Of a DNA stretch of 64,000 nucleotides, positions 15,509-24,838 are shown piece by piece. The notes under the pieces are model-generated. The model was not told the DNA's origin and searched no databases. It worked only from the letters and a program-made list of their open reading frames with translations. A program made the position numbers and the translations under genes. Origin of the DNA: Bacillota bacterium. GTDB taxonomy: Bacteria; Bacillota; Clostridia; Oscillospirales; Ruminococcaceae. Each line of letters begins with the position of its first letter. Position 1 is the first letter of the stretch. The stretch lies in assembly GCA_023433405.1 (NCBI GenBank), contig JAEZCT010000019.1:1-64000 (forward strand), given 5' to 3'.

Positions 15509-16903
15509 TTAAGAGCCTCCGGCTCCCATGTACTTGACCAAAAATCCCGCCGCGACTGCGAGCACGCACAGCACAAGCACCATAGCCGTTATAAAGAACA
15601 GCCGACGGCTGCGCTTGCGGGGGTTTGGCTCTGAGAACTCCTCGCTGTTATAATCAAAATAGTTAAAGCTCTCGTTTGGAATGCGCGACCTCAGCTTGCG
15701 GGGCGGCGTTTCACTGGGTGCGGGGGCGAGAGGCGGCGTAGTCTCCACTCCCAGGTTTATAACAATTTCGGCGCGGTCGGCGTGGCGAAGGGGGCGAACC
15801 GGCCGGTCTATGCGTGGCTGTTTATCCTCCCCTCCGGTGTCCTCACCGGCGGGCATGAGCGGGTTAGCTCCCTGAAGATTGTGCTCGCGGTCCCGTGCCT
15901 CCGCCCTGCGAGGGGCTTGCGGCTCGGCTTTTTGGGGAGGCTTTAGCTCCGGCGAATCCGGCTCAGTCTTTGCCATCTCGTCGGGGCGATAGGGCGGCAG
16001 GGCGGTATGCAGCACCTCCCGCGGCAGGGTGGAAAGCAAACGGTCAAGTGCCGCCTTAAACTGCAGGTAGGATGAAAAGCGCTCCTCGGGGCGGTAGGCG
16101 GTGGCTTTCGCCAGCACCTTTGTCAGCTCGGGGATATCAATGGCGGGGACAGGCAGTGTCTTTTCCTCATCCCAGCGCGCCTTCACCTTGCGCAGCGGGG
16201 TATTTGTCCCATCGTCATAGGGCAGGCGATGCCGATTAATAATTTTATAGATCATCATGCCAAGACTGAAGATATCGGTATTTTGAGTGTATTCACCATC
16301 CTCATATGCCTCGGGTGCCAAAAAGCGGTAGCCGTAGCTTTTAAAGCTGCGATCGGGCACAAGTGAGGAGCTGAGGATATCGTTTAAAAAGAAATCCCCC
16401 AGCGCAAAGCCGGTTTTGGGGTTGTAAAAGATATTGGTTTCTTTAATGTTGCCATGCAAAACATACTTTTTTTGCATAACCTCCAGTCCCTCGCAAAGCT
16501 GCGAGCCCATGCGCAGAATGGCGCCTAGGGGTATTTCACCCGCACTCAGCAGGGTTTGCAGCGGGGTATCGTATTGCATGAGGATCGCAAGGGTGTATAT
16601 GCCGTTTTCGCTGTCTAAACTCATTGTATAATCATAATACCGCTGTACGCCGGTAGTGGAGGGCAGCGATACCTGTGTTTTTAGCAGCTTATTGAGCTGA
16701 GTTCCTGCCGAGCGCATGACCTCGGCGAATTCCTCGCTTCTGATATACTCAGCCGAACGCTCCGCGATGGTGGAGGCATTGGGCATCTCTATAACCTTTA
16801 TCACGGCACGCTTACCGTTTTGCTCTGCCAGCATGGTCTTGGAAAAAGCGCCGCTGCCAAGCTCGTTGAGAATATTAAACCCAAGGAATTGATTGTTATC
16901 CAA
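15509..16903 (-). CDS. Membrane-anchored protein kinase-like protein, probable pseudokinase
   Basis: 464 residues. Residues about 8-290 are a Hanks-type kinase fold: glycine loop LGSGAFSKTMLAEQ, ATP-anchoring Lys in AVIKVIE, and DFF in place of DFG. The catalytic loop reads HGNIKETN where active kinases have HRDLKPEN, so the catalytic Asp is Asn and activity is doubtful. A proline/charge-rich linker (290-435) leads to one transmembrane helix near 440-460 (FFITAMVLVLCVLAVAAGFL), leaving a short outside tail. TTG start with GGGAGG 10 bases upstream. It follows the 17009-17896 gene on the same strand, probably an operon. Confidence 0.75.
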   Translation of the reverse strand: MDNNQFLGFNILNELGSGAFSKTMLAEQNGKRAVIKVIEMPNASTIAERSAEYIRSEEFAEVMRSAGTQLNKLLKTQVSLPSTTGVQRYYDYTMSLDSENGIYTLAILMQYDTPLQTLLSAGEIPLGAILRMGSQLCEGLEVMQKKYVLHGNIKETNIFYNPKTGFALGDFFLNDILSSSLVPDRSFKSYGYRFLAPEAYEDGEYTQNTDIFSLGMMIYKIINRHRLPYDDGTNTPLRKVKARWDEEKTLPVPAIDIPELTKVLAKATAYRPEERFSSYLQFKAALDRLLSTLPREVLHTALPPYRPDEMAKTEPDSPELKPPQKAEPQAPRRAEARDREHNLQGANPLMPAGEDTGGEDKQPRIDRPVRPLRHADRAEIVINLGVETTPPLAPAPSETPPRKLRSRIPNESFNYFDYNSEEFSEPNPRKRSRRLFFITAMVLVLCVLAVAAGFLVKYMGAGGS

Positions 16904-17008
16904 AGCGTTCAGTCCTCCCTGTGACCGGCTGTATCCGCCGTACTGTCGAATGTCAGGATGTCTAATACTTTCTGTGTTTGGGTATTGTATTATTTAAACT
17001 AATTGGTA

Positions 17009-17896
17009 TTAATGCGCGGAATCGGGAAATCCGCCGTCGCGTATCACGCGCATGGCGCGGTTTGCGGCAAGGGATACTTCCCCCGCACGCGCATGGGCAA
17101 AGCCCAAATCCCGCAGCAGGCTGTCAAGGTTTGATAGCATCTCCAGCCTCGTTTTGGTCGCCGGCTGGGCGAGAGAATAATCGATGTAGGCGTTAATCTG
17201 CCCGCTGATAAGCGCGGCGCTAACGGCATCGTTTGCAAAGGCTTTATCCTCGCTCACCAGTGTAAACAGCCGGTACTCCGGCACATTGGGGTAAGCAAGG
17301 CTATAAACAAGGTAGTCCTCCCAGTAAAAGCGCAGCAGTTTGTCCACTGTTTCAAACTCGCTGTTTTGCAGCGCCTCCAGATAGCGCGCGGGCTTTTGCG
17401 CAGTCTCCAATAACAGGGCGGCGGCTTGCCATCGCTCCGAATGGGAGGGCGTTAGGTAGCTTTGCGCAAGCTTCTCAAGCAGCTCGCGGGCGCTTTCATA
17501 GTCTGTTTTGCCCGCCGCCACCTCCAGCGTAAGCTGGCGAGCCCCCGCGTCAAAGGAGACTGCGTCTCCTGAGTCAGAGCGCGTATTAAAACTTGGCTCG
17601 GGCCGAGCGGAGGCAACCGGTTCGGAAGACACCGCGCCAGACGGCGCGGGAGAGGAGAAAGCTCCTTCGGCCGATTCCTCAGGGGGTTTGGGGTTAACGG
17701 CAAAAAGAATAAAAAGACAGGCCGCAAACGACAGCACAAACACAACAAACGCCCCGATTACCGGCGCCTTGGAGGTGTAAGCGAAATGCCTGCGTGCCCG
17801 GAAAAACATTGCGTAAAGAAGGTAACCGGCCGTAGAGGCCATGCACAGAAACAAAAAAAGACACACAATAATCCAATACTCACGCAAAAGACTCAT
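17009..17896 (-). CDS. Membrane protein of unknown function upstream of the kinase-like gene
   Basis: 295 residues with two N-terminal transmembrane helices (about 8-30 and 45-67). A Ser/Pro/Glu-rich linker follows, then a helical domain from about 110 to the end (YESARELLEKLAQSYL, LLRFYWEDYLVYSLAYPNVPEY) resembling a helical repeat. No family recognised. The gap to the kinase-like gene is 105 bases, and no terminator is seen between them. Basic residues between the helices (FRARRH) suggest that the loop is cytoplasmic and both the N-terminus and the large domain are outside. Confidence 0.55.
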   Translation of the reverse strand: MSLLREYWIIVCLFLFLCMASTAGYLLYAMFFRARRHFAYTSKAPVIGAFVVFVLSFAACLFILFAVNPKPPEESAEGAFSSPAPSGAVSSEPVASARPEPSFNTRSDSGDAVSFDAGARQLTLEVAAGKTDYESARELLEKLAQSYLTPSHSERWQAAALLLETAQKPARYLEALQNSEFETVDKLLRFYWEDYLVYSLAYPNVPEYRLFTLVSEDKAFANDAVSAALISGQINAYIDYSLAQPATKTRLEMLSNLDSLLRDLGFAHARAGEVSLAANRAMRVIRDGGFPDSAH

Positions 17897-18169
17897 CCTG
17901 CTGTCCGCCCCTCAAAAAGCGTATTGGGCCGCTCTGCTTGCGTATATGGTCAAAAACTATACTCCACTGCTTAATGCGATTTTCACTGTAATACCAAAGC
18001 AATCGAGTCATTTCATTCCTAACCGTCGATGATGGTTAGTCGATATTCCATGCTTCTTATCCAAAATTATAACATAGCGTAGGTATGAAGGCAATAAGTT
18101 AATATAAGGAATTTCCAAACCCTGAGATTGCATATTGAGGCAACCGGGAAGGCTGTAATCAAATATTTG

Positions 18170-18198
18170 TTTACTTAGAACGGCTAAATGGATATAAT
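18170..18198 (+). promoter_or_regulatory. Predicted glmS promoter
   Basis: TTTACT and TATAAT with a 17-base spacer, about 100 bases before the ribozyme. The 17897-18300 stretch shows no other feature. Confidence 0.5.
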
Positions 18199-18300
18199 AA
18201 AACAGACGGCACAAAAGGAGGAGGGTTAGTAAGCCTGCCGTATTAAATAAACTAAGGATCGGGGGAGTTTTGTAGGATAACAACCGGGCACATCGCAACC

Positions 18301-18490
18301 TGTAAAGCGCCAAGCACCACACAGGCTATTGCCAAACGGCAGCGCCGTCAGCAGTTGATATTGCCGTGTGGTTAACGAGGAGAGAGGAGTATCGAGCATC
18401 TTCGGCGGATGCCTCTCCGCTTCGTGTCCAAAGCGCAGCCTGCGGACAAAATGTCGGGCAACCGGAGCACAAACCCGCAGTCAGGACACA
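18301..18490 (+). ncRNA. glmS ribozyme: glmS ribozyme (glucosamine-6-phosphate-activated self-cleaving RNA)
   Basis: The conserved core is visible: AAGCGCC at the 5' end with the predicted cut between A18306 and G18307; GTTAACGAGGAGAGAGG; ATCGAGCATCTTCGGCGGATG; and CCTCTCCGC. P2 pairs ACCACAC with GTGTGGT, P2.1 pairs GAGAGG with CCTCTC, and GTGTCC pairs with GGACAC at the 3' end. GlcN6P binding triggers cleavage and mRNA decay, feeding back on GlmS. It sits about 260 bases upstream of the glmS start, and that remaining leader contains further hairpins. Confidence 0.92.
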
Positions 18491-18632
18491 CCGCCTGTGG
18501 AGCGGTTTTATAACGGTCGATTACGCACAGCACCGGTTTTTACCGGTGATAATCGGTCATGCCGAAATGGCCATTGGATACAGCCGATGGCGCTCGGCTT
18601 TGCCTTGTCTGAACATTCTTTTTGCTTTTTAA

Positions 18633-18655
18633 ACCGCAAACGCTTGCGGTCTTTT
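18633..18655 (+). other. Terminator-like hairpin in the glmS leader
   Basis: ACCGCAA-ACGC-TTGCGGT followed by CTTTT, between ribozyme and start codon. A 9-base inverted pair (TGTCTGA/TCAGACA) flanks it at about 18606 and 18700. The purpose is unclear. Confidence 0.3.
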
Positions 18656-18752
18656 CGTTGTACGGTTTTTTGGGCAGCCGCCCTAACCGCTTTATGCTCA
18701 GACAGGGCGAACAATAATAATGAAATGACGAATGATAAGGAGATAAGCTTTT

Positions 18753-20573
18753 ATGTGTGGTATAGTAGGTTATGTTGGCGCCCGCACGGCCACGGAAGTA
18801 TTAATTGACGGATTAAAGATGCTGGAGTACCGCGGGTACGATTCCGCCGGAGTTTCGGTATTTACAAACCATACGGTAAAAACGGTGAAATCGCTGGGCA
18901 AGATTGCGAGCCTTGAGGAAAAGCTTAGGAAAGGCGAAGCGCTGGTTTCCGGCTGCGGCATAGGGCATACCCGCTGGGCAACCCATGGCGCTCCGTCGGA
19001 TACTAACTCCCACCCCCACTGTGCGGGAAAGGTGTCTCTTGTTCACAACGGTATCATCGAGAATTATTTGGAGATTCGCGCCGAGCTGACGCAGGCGGGG
19101 GTACAGTTCGTATCCCAGACCGATACGGAATCGGTTGTGCAGCTGCTCAACCATTATTACGAAGGCGACCCCGTCGCCGCCATCCGCAAAACCCTTGCGA
19201 GGGTACGGGGCGCGTATGCGCTGGGCATTTTGTTCTGTGACCTGCCAGATACCATTTACGCCATCCGCAAAGACAGCCCGCTGATTGTCGCCAGAGGCGA
19301 GGGCGAGAGCTTTATCGCATCCGATGTTCCCGCTATCCTCGCCTATACAAGAGATTACTATATCCTGGAGGAGGGTGAGCTTGCCGTCCTTCGTCCAACC
19401 GAGGTCACCTTTTTAGCCCCCGACGGCGAAAGGATTGAAAAGCAGCTGCAAACCGCTACCTTTACGGTGGAGCAGGCACAAAAGGGTGGGTACCCCCATT
19501 TTATGCTCAAGGAAATCTATGAGCAGCCCCGCGCGGTCGCCGCAACCATTGGGCCGCGGGTGGTAAACGGTCTGCCCAATTTTACTGCGGATAACCTCCC
19601 CGACGCTCTGCTGACCGGCGCTAAGACCGTACACATCACCGCCTGCGGTACCGCAATGCACGCGGGGCTTATCGGCAAGGCGGTAATCGAGCGGTTTGCG
19701 CGGGTGCCCGTGAATGTGGACATCGCCTCGGAGTTTCGCTACCGTGACCCGCTTATTCACAAAGGAGACCTGGTCATAATCATCTCCCAGTCGGGCGAGA
19801 CGGCGGATACCCTTGCCGCCTTGCGGCTTGCAAAGGAGAAGGGTGCGAAAACCATTGCCGTCGTCAACGTGGTGGGCTCCTCCATTGCCCGGGAGGCGGA
19901 TAGCGTCATATACACTTACGCAGGGGTAGAGATTGCCGTGGCAAGCACCAAGGCCTATATGGTTCAGCTTGCGGTACTACACCTCTTGGGTATTCGCATG
20001 GCGCTCCTGTCGGGTGCTGTGGATGAAGCCAAGGCGCGCGCCCTCACCGGACTGCTTTGCGGCATCCCCGATGGGCTTAAGTCCCTGCTAGAGCAAACCG
20101 AGACGGTAAAGGCGGCGGCCTCGCGGATTATGCAGGCGCCGGATATCTTCTTTATCGGGCGCGGGCGGGATTATTATATGTCTATGGAGGGTGCTTTAAA
20201 GCTCAAGGAGATTTCATATATCCACTGTGAGGCCTATGCTGCGGGTGAGCTAAAGCACGGCACACTTTCGTTAATTACCGGCGGGGTGCCGGTGATTTCC
20301 ATCGGCGCGGAGCCGATGCTGTTTGAGAAAACCGTAAGCAACATTAAAGAGGTAAAGGCACGGGGCGCTTACGTCGTGGCGATTCTGCCCCACGGCGTTT
20401 CGCTTGACCATCACACAGCGGACCGAATTATTAACCTGCCCGACTGCGATGAATTTGTCACCCCCTTCCTGACGGCGGCGATTTTACAGCTGCTTGCCTA
20501 CTACACGGCGGATGAAAAAGGCTTTGATATAGATAAGCCCCGCAACCTCGCAAAGTCGGTTACCGTGGAATAA
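18753..20573 (+). CDS. glmS: Glutamine--fructose-6-phosphate aminotransferase (isomerizing)
   Basis: 606 residues, full length. It converts fructose-6-phosphate and glutamine to glucosamine-6-phosphate, the first step to UDP-GlcNAc for peptidoglycan. Cys2 (MCGIVGYVG) is the N-terminal nucleophile of the class II amidotransferase domain. Two SIS domains follow, with ISQSGETADTLAALRLAKEKG near residue 345 and the C-terminal DKPRNLAKSVTVE that closes the active site. Single gene controlled by its upstream ribozyme and followed by a terminator. Confidence 0.97.
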   Translation: MCGIVGYVGARTATEVLIDGLKMLEYRGYDSAGVSVFTNHTVKTVKSLGKIASLEEKLRKGEALVSGCGIGHTRWATHGAPSDTNSHPHCAGKVSLVHNGIIENYLEIRAELTQAGVQFVSQTDTESVVQLLNHYYEGDPVAAIRKTLARVRGAYALGILFCDLPDTIYAIRKDSPLIVARGEGESFIASDVPAILAYTRDYYILEEGELAVLRPTEVTFLAPDGERIEKQLQTATFTVEQAQKGGYPHFMLKEIYEQPRAVAATIGPRVVNGLPNFTADNLPDALLTGAKTVHITACGTAMHAGLIGKAVIERFARVPVNVDIASEFRYRDPLIHKGDLVIIISQSGETADTLAALRLAKEKGAKTIAVVNVVGSSIAREADSVIYTYAGVEIAVASTKAYMVQLAVLHLLGIRMALLSGAVDEAKARALTGLLCGIPDGLKSLLEQTETVKAAASRIMQAPDIFFIGRGRDYYMSMEGALKLKEISYIHCEAYAAGELKHGTLSLITGGVPVISIGAEPMLFEKTVSNIKEVKARGAYVVAILPHGVSLDHHTADRIINLPDCDEFVTPFLTAAILQLLAYYTADEKGFDIDKPRNLAKSVTVE

Positions 20574-20612
20574 CGCTTCGCTGTTCCTTTAAACAGGACC
20601 TGTAATATGTTA

Positions 20613-20646
20613 AGGCGGCACCCAAAAGGTGTCGCCATTTATTTTG
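20613..20646 (+). terminator. glmS terminator
   Basis: GGCGGCACCC-AAAA-GGTGTCGCC hairpin followed by ATTTATTTTG, 40 bases after the glmS stop. Confidence 0.75.
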
Positions 20647-20680
20647 TCACCACGCAGATTGTCGGAATATAATAGTACTG

Positions 20681-20738
20681 ATACGAATCCTGTTTGGTTC
20701 TACTGTTTTAATCGCCGCGTTTAAGACGGGATTAGTAT
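20681..20738 (+). repeat. 58-bp element with repeat-like ends, beside copy C
   Basis: ATACGAATCC and GGATTAGTAT match at 9 of 10 positions and resemble the ends of the 102-bp family, but the interior is different. Probably an internally rearranged relative, 5 bases from copy C. Confidence 0.35.
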
Positions 20739-20743
20739 GAGTA

Positions 20744-20845
20744 ATACTAATCTCCTCAAAAAGAGTCGATAAAAATCCGCGTGAAAACCCATAAATTAAA
20801 GCTTTTCACTTGATTTTTATACTCTTTTAAATCGGATATTAGTAT
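20744..20845 (+). repeat. 102-bp MITE-like repeat, copy C
   Basis: Full-length and nearly identical to copy A, in the glmS-mazF gap. The rest of the gap up to 21044 carries no antitoxin-like reading frame that I can see. Confidence 0.85.
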
Positions 20846-21044
20846 AAACGGTTTGAACACCCGTCACTTTTTTAAATGGAATTTTGCCCAAATAACCTTC
20901 TGTGAAGAACACAGAGCCGGAGCGTGTGCTTTTTCTCCCCTGAGGAACACGCGGGCTGATTAACGCCTAAGGAACTTGGTAAAACTATCAATGCCGGAGC
21001 AAATGCCTCCGCGCAAGAAATTTAAAAAAACGGAGCGTGATAGC

Positions 21045-21419
21045 ATGGCTGTCAAACGGGGAGATATCTATTACGCCGATTTGAGTCCTGTGGTAGGCTC
21101 AGAGCAGGGGGGAATACGCCCTGTGCTGATCGTACAAAACGACGTTGGTAACAAATACAGCCCAACTGTCATCGCGGCGGCCATAACCAGTCAAAAGGAG
21201 AAGGCCAAGCTGCCAACGCACATTACCCTCGACTCGGAGGGCTGCGGACTATCCAAGGAATCGGTGGTTCTGCTGGAGCAGATACGCACGATTGACAAAA
21301 GAAGGCTCAAGGAGCGTATGGGACAGCTCGATCTTGATTCGATGCAGATGGTCGATCGGGCACTGTCCATCAGCTTCGGTTTACAACCGGAGGGAAAGGT
21401 ACGCGGGGAGCTTACATAA
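21045..21419 (+). CDS. MazF/PemK-family endoribonuclease toxin (EndoA-like)
   Basis: 124-residue sequence-specific mRNA interferase. The signature KRGDIYYADLSPVVGSEQGG at the start is followed by IRPVLIVQND and the conserved Ser/Thr of AAITSQ; VLLEQIRTIDKRRL is the C-terminal family block. The ATG at 21045 begins at the family's usual position. In Bacillus and relatives EndoA is preceded by an antitoxin gene and often alr; no antitoxin is seen here within 470 bases, so it appears orphan or paired elsewhere. Confidence 0.88.
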   Translation: MAVKRGDIYYADLSPVVGSEQGGIRPVLIVQNDVGNKYSPTVIAAAITSQKEKAKLPTHITLDSEGCGLSKESVVLLEQIRTIDKRRLKERMGQLDLDSMQMVDRALSISFGLQPEGKVRGELT

Positions 21420-21450
21420 ACAAAAGCTTCCGCCTACCCTTCCTTTCAAA

Positions 21451-21498
21451 GCCGCCCAAGGCGCAGGATGCTGCGCCTTGGGCGGCTTTTTTCGGTTA
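21451..21498 (+). terminator. Strong mazF terminator
   Basis: GCCGCCCAAGGCGCA and TGCGCCTTGGGCGGC pair perfectly over 15 bp around a 6-nt loop and are followed by TTTTTT. Confidence 0.9.
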
Positions 21499-21616
21499 AG
21501 GCTTAACCCTGCAACCAACCGTAAGCCAAACTGAAATAAGAGCATACTTGATTTTTTTGTAGTGATATGCAATACTTATGCCAATTTAGATGTAATCCTT
21601 TACAACGCGGGAGAGG

Positions 21617-23347
21617 GTGAGGGTGCTGAACTCGGTAAGAGCCGCTTTAACGATGGTTTTGCTTTTGGCATCGGTGCTTGCGGTATTGCTCATCCTATAT
21701 GCTTACAGGCGCCGGAAGGTTCCGGGGGCACGCAGCTTTATGTATCTCATGTTCATTTCCATGCTGTACTGTCTCGGCTACCTGGGCGAGATCAATTCCA
21801 ACGCCCTGCAGGAGGCGCTTTTCTGGTTTCATATTCAGCATATCCCGATTCCTGTCCAGCATTATATGTGGTTTCTGCTGGGGCTTGAGTACGCAAGGGT
21901 TCCGTCCAAAATTCTTGCCCGGCTTAGGTATGCCGCACTTATCCACCCGGTTTTATATCTTTGCATCTACTACATACCGTCCTTACGGCGTTACTATGCC
22001 AGCGACTTCTTTTTTGCGTTTAACGGGCACTTTAATGTCATTGATTTTACCCGAGGTCCCCTTTATATTCTGGTGGTCGTTTCAGGTACGGCGCTCAGCC
22101 TAATTTGTGTTGGACTTTACCTCCATGGATACTTTAAAACCTCCATGCTCCAGCGGGATGGATATTTGCTTATGCTGCTTGCCTCACTCTTTCCCTGGTC
22201 GGCGGTGTACCTTAATGCGACGGGGGTCAGCCTGCTGGGGATCGATTACTTTCCGGTATTTTCGGTGGTGTCCGGCCTGATTTATACGCTGGGGATTTTT
22301 CGCCACCGCATATTTAGCACCTACCCCATAGCAACTCAGACCGTGTTCCGCCAGTCTAAGGAAGCCATTATGATACTTGACTGGGAGGAGCGCATCGTTG
22401 ATGTGAATATCCTGTTTCTCTCCCTTTACCCCGAGCTGCGAAGGCTGGGCAAAAAGGACACCTTCGCGGTCTTTTTAGCCACACATTCGGAGTTTGCCGG
22501 GTACACTGACGAGGTGCAGCCATACAGCTACCGAATGATGATTGGTGTGGAGCAGCGGTATTTTTCCGCCCAGATTACCCGGCTGTTGAGCGATGACGGC
22601 AGCCTTGAGATTGGCCGGATTTTTACCATAAGCGATATTACTCTGTTTATTGAGCACCAGCAAAGACTGGAGCAAATTGCCTTTCACGCGCTGAGCCGTG
22701 CAGAAGCCAGCGAAATCTCATTTTTGCAGGCGCAGATTAAGCCCCACTTCCTCAACAACACCTTAAGTATTATCTCCTCCATGATTACACGCGAGCCACA
22801 GGAGGCGAAGCGGCTGATTACCGAGCTTGGAGAATACCTGGCGCGCTGCTACTTTTTTGACAGCTCCTCCCCCATGACCGAGCTTACTCAGGAGCTTGAG
22901 AGTGTCAGTACCTACATCGAAATTGAAAAGGCACGTTTTCGCGAGCGGCTTACCTTTCGGCTGGATTGTGATAAAATACCCAATATCCAGGTGCCGCGGC
23001 TGGTGCTTCAGCCCCTTGTGGAAAACGCCATACGGCACGGGGTGCTAAAAAAGGCAGAGGGCGGCACCGTTGTGCTTACCATACGCGAAAAGACGGACGG
23101 GGTGCATTTTGAGGTAAGCGACGACGGCGGAGGCATTGCGGCGGATAAGCTGGAAGCCCTGCTGGACGAATGCTCTCCCCATACCAACGGAATAGGGATA
23201 TCCAACATCAACAAACGGCTTAAGCGTTACTATAACACCCGTCTTGATATACAAAGCGGACAGGCTGAGGGAACGCGCGCGGCTTTTTTCATCCCCGTTA
23301 TAAAACATAACAGCAGCGAGAGCGGAGGTACGCATGGACAGGATTAA
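21617..23347 (+). CDS. LytS/YesM-type sensor histidine kinase with multi-helix N-terminus
   Basis: 576 residues. About seven hydrophobic segments (residues 8-225) form a 7TM-like sensor, followed by a PAS-like region (235-350), a His_kinase domain with phospho-acceptor His377 in LQAQIKPHFLNNTLS, and an ATPase domain (LVLQPLVENAIRHGVLKK, DDGGGI, NGIGISNINKRL). GTG start. Its 3' end overlaps the response regulator gene by 14 bases, so the two make a two-component pair. The signal is unknown. Confidence 0.88.
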   Translation: MRVLNSVRAALTMVLLLASVLAVLLILYAYRRRKVPGARSFMYLMFISMLYCLGYLGEINSNALQEALFWFHIQHIPIPVQHYMWFLLGLEYARVPSKILARLRYAALIHPVLYLCIYYIPSLRRYYASDFFFAFNGHFNVIDFTRGPLYILVVVSGTALSLICVGLYLHGYFKTSMLQRDGYLLMLLASLFPWSAVYLNATGVSLLGIDYFPVFSVVSGLIYTLGIFRHRIFSTYPIATQTVFRQSKEAIMILDWEERIVDVNILFLSLYPELRRLGKKDTFAVFLATHSEFAGYTDEVQPYSYRMMIGVEQRYFSAQITRLLSDDGSLEIGRIFTISDITLFIEHQQRLEQIAFHALSRAEASEISFLQAQIKPHFLNNTLSIISSMITREPQEAKRLITELGEYLARCYFFDSSSPMTELTQELESVSTYIEIEKARFRERLTFRLDCDKIPNIQVPRLVLQPLVENAIRHGVLKKAEGGTVVLTIREKTDGVHFEVSDDGGGIAADKLEALLDECSPHTNGIGISNINKRLKRYYNTRLDIQSGQAEGTRAAFFIPVIKHNSSESGGTHGQD

Positions 23348-24452
23348 CACAATTGTACTGGATGACGAATGGTATAACCTTGAGGAAATTTGCACACTCA
23401 CAGAGCAAACCGGCCTTTTGCAGGTGGTCGGACGGTACCAAAACCCTCTGGTTGCTTTGGAGGAGGTGCGCGCCCTGCGCCCTCAGGTGGCGTTTGTTGA
23501 CATTGAAATGCCCGAAATGGATGGCATTACACTGTCCGAGCGTCTTTTGGAGATCGACCCCGGAATGCAGATTGTGTTCATCACAAGCTTTAATCAGTAT
23601 GCGGTACAGGCCTTTGACATTAATGCGCTGGATTATGTGATGAAGCCTATTAGGGAGGTGCGTTTTGCCCGGATGGTGGAAAAACTGCGCGGTTATTTCG
23701 CGGAGAAGGGTCATCTCTCCGAAACGGGGCTCACGGTGCGCTGCTTTGACCGGCTGGAGGCATTTATTGGCGGCGTACCTGTGAAATGGGAGCGGGCAAA
23801 GGCGGAGGAACTGTTTGCCTACCTGCTTTTGCACCACAACAGCTACATCCATAAGGACACGCTGATTGAGGAGCTGTGGCCGGAATACTCCACCGAAAAG
23901 GCGCTGCCTATTCTGCAAACCGCGGTGTGCAAGATACGAAGCGTGCTTTCACCGCTGGGAGAAAAGGTATCGCTTACCTACAGCGCGAGCAAGTACCGGC
24001 TGTACCTGCCAGAGGCGCGCTGTGATTATTTTGAGACAGAGGCTGCGCTCAGCGCGTTTCGCCCGAATATACCGGCAACATTTACCGCCATTGAGCGCGC
24101 CTGCTCCCAGTATGGCGGGGGGTTGCTTGCCCACGAGGGCTATGTGTGGAGCGTGCAAAGGGACGCAAACCTGCGGGTACGCCTTATTGAGGTGCTGCGG
24201 CAGATTGGCGTGGGATATTTGGATGCGGGAGAGGACGCGTGTGCCGTGCGATACCTGCATTGCGCCGCCTGCCTTGCACCTTATGAGGAGGAGCTGAATC
24301 TGGCGCTCTTAAACGCGCTGTGGCGGCTGGGCCGGACATCCAAATTTCTGGACCATTACCGTCAGCTGGAGGAGACCCTGCGTGAGCAGTACGACAAAGC
24401 GCCCTCCCGGCGAATCACCGATCTAGTGGACTCCATACGGGGAAAAATGTGA
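23334..24452 (+). CDS. Response regulator with SARP/BTAD-type output
   Basis: 372 residues. The receiver domain (1-120) has acidic DDE at 10-12, phospho-acceptor Asp56 (VAFVDIEMPEMDG) and Lys in YVMKPI. A winged-helix OmpR/SARP-like DNA-binding region (about 140-215, AYLLLHHNSYIHKDTLIEELW) and a bacterial transcriptional activation domain of helical repeats (225-372, LLNALWRLGRTSKFLDHYRQLEETL) follow. This receiver-SARP architecture paired with LytS-like kinases is common in Clostridia. Targets unknown. AGCGGAGGT precedes the ATG. Confidence 0.85.
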   Translation: MDRINTIVLDDEWYNLEEICTLTEQTGLLQVVGRYQNPLVALEEVRALRPQVAFVDIEMPEMDGITLSERLLEIDPGMQIVFITSFNQYAVQAFDINALDYVMKPIREVRFARMVEKLRGYFAEKGHLSETGLTVRCFDRLEAFIGGVPVKWERAKAEELFAYLLLHHNSYIHKDTLIEELWPEYSTEKALPILQTAVCKIRSVLSPLGEKVSLTYSASKYRLYLPEARCDYFETEAALSAFRPNIPATFTAIERACSQYGGGLLAHEGYVWSVQRDANLRVRLIEVLRQIGVGYLDAGEDACAVRYLHCAACLAPYEEELNLALLNALWRLGRTSKFLDHYRQLEETLREQYDKAPSRRITDLVDSIRGKM

Positions 24453-24467
24453 GCATTTTATAAAAAG

Positions 24468-24600
24468 CTGTTCTCATCGCTCGAAACGCCGTTTCAATGT
24501 TCATTTTTTGGCCTTATCGAACCAAAAACACTCGGAACACGGCAAGTATTTTCCGCGTTTCTCGCCTTGACTGGCAACTGGGAGCGGATAATTGATAGGG
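24468..24600 (-). repeat. Second repeat family (~160 bp), copy 2, decayed
   Basis: Reverse complement contains CCAGTCAAGGCGAGAAACGCGG and AAATACTTGCCGTGTTCCGA, matching the complete element at 62561-62722. The CTGTTCTCAT end is recognisable at 24470. Non-coding. Confidence 0.6.
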
Positions 24601-24659
24601 AATGCACAGCCATCGTCAATCCGGCATAGAATAGCAAAGAGCTTCTGTGCCGCAGTGTA

Positions 24660-24769
24660 ATACTAATCTTCACAAAAAGTGTAGCAGGGCAGATAAAAAT
24701 TCGCGTGAAAACCCATAAGCTAAGGCTTTTCACTTGGTTTTTATACTCTTTTAAATTGGAGATTAGGAT
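24660..24769 (+). repeat. Variant (110-bp) copy D of the dispersed repeat
   Basis: Ends ATACTAAT and ATTAGGAT; shares the core GTGAAAACCCATAAGCTAAGG with copy A but has an extra segment (AGTGTAGCAGGGCAG), as do the decayed copies at 4096 and 27004. A second subfamily. Confidence 0.75.
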
Positions 24770-24838
24770 AATAACGTTAAGCAGTCGGAGTTCTGTCGGC
24801 TATGCCGAAGAATTTTCCGGCTGCTTTTGCATTTTTTA

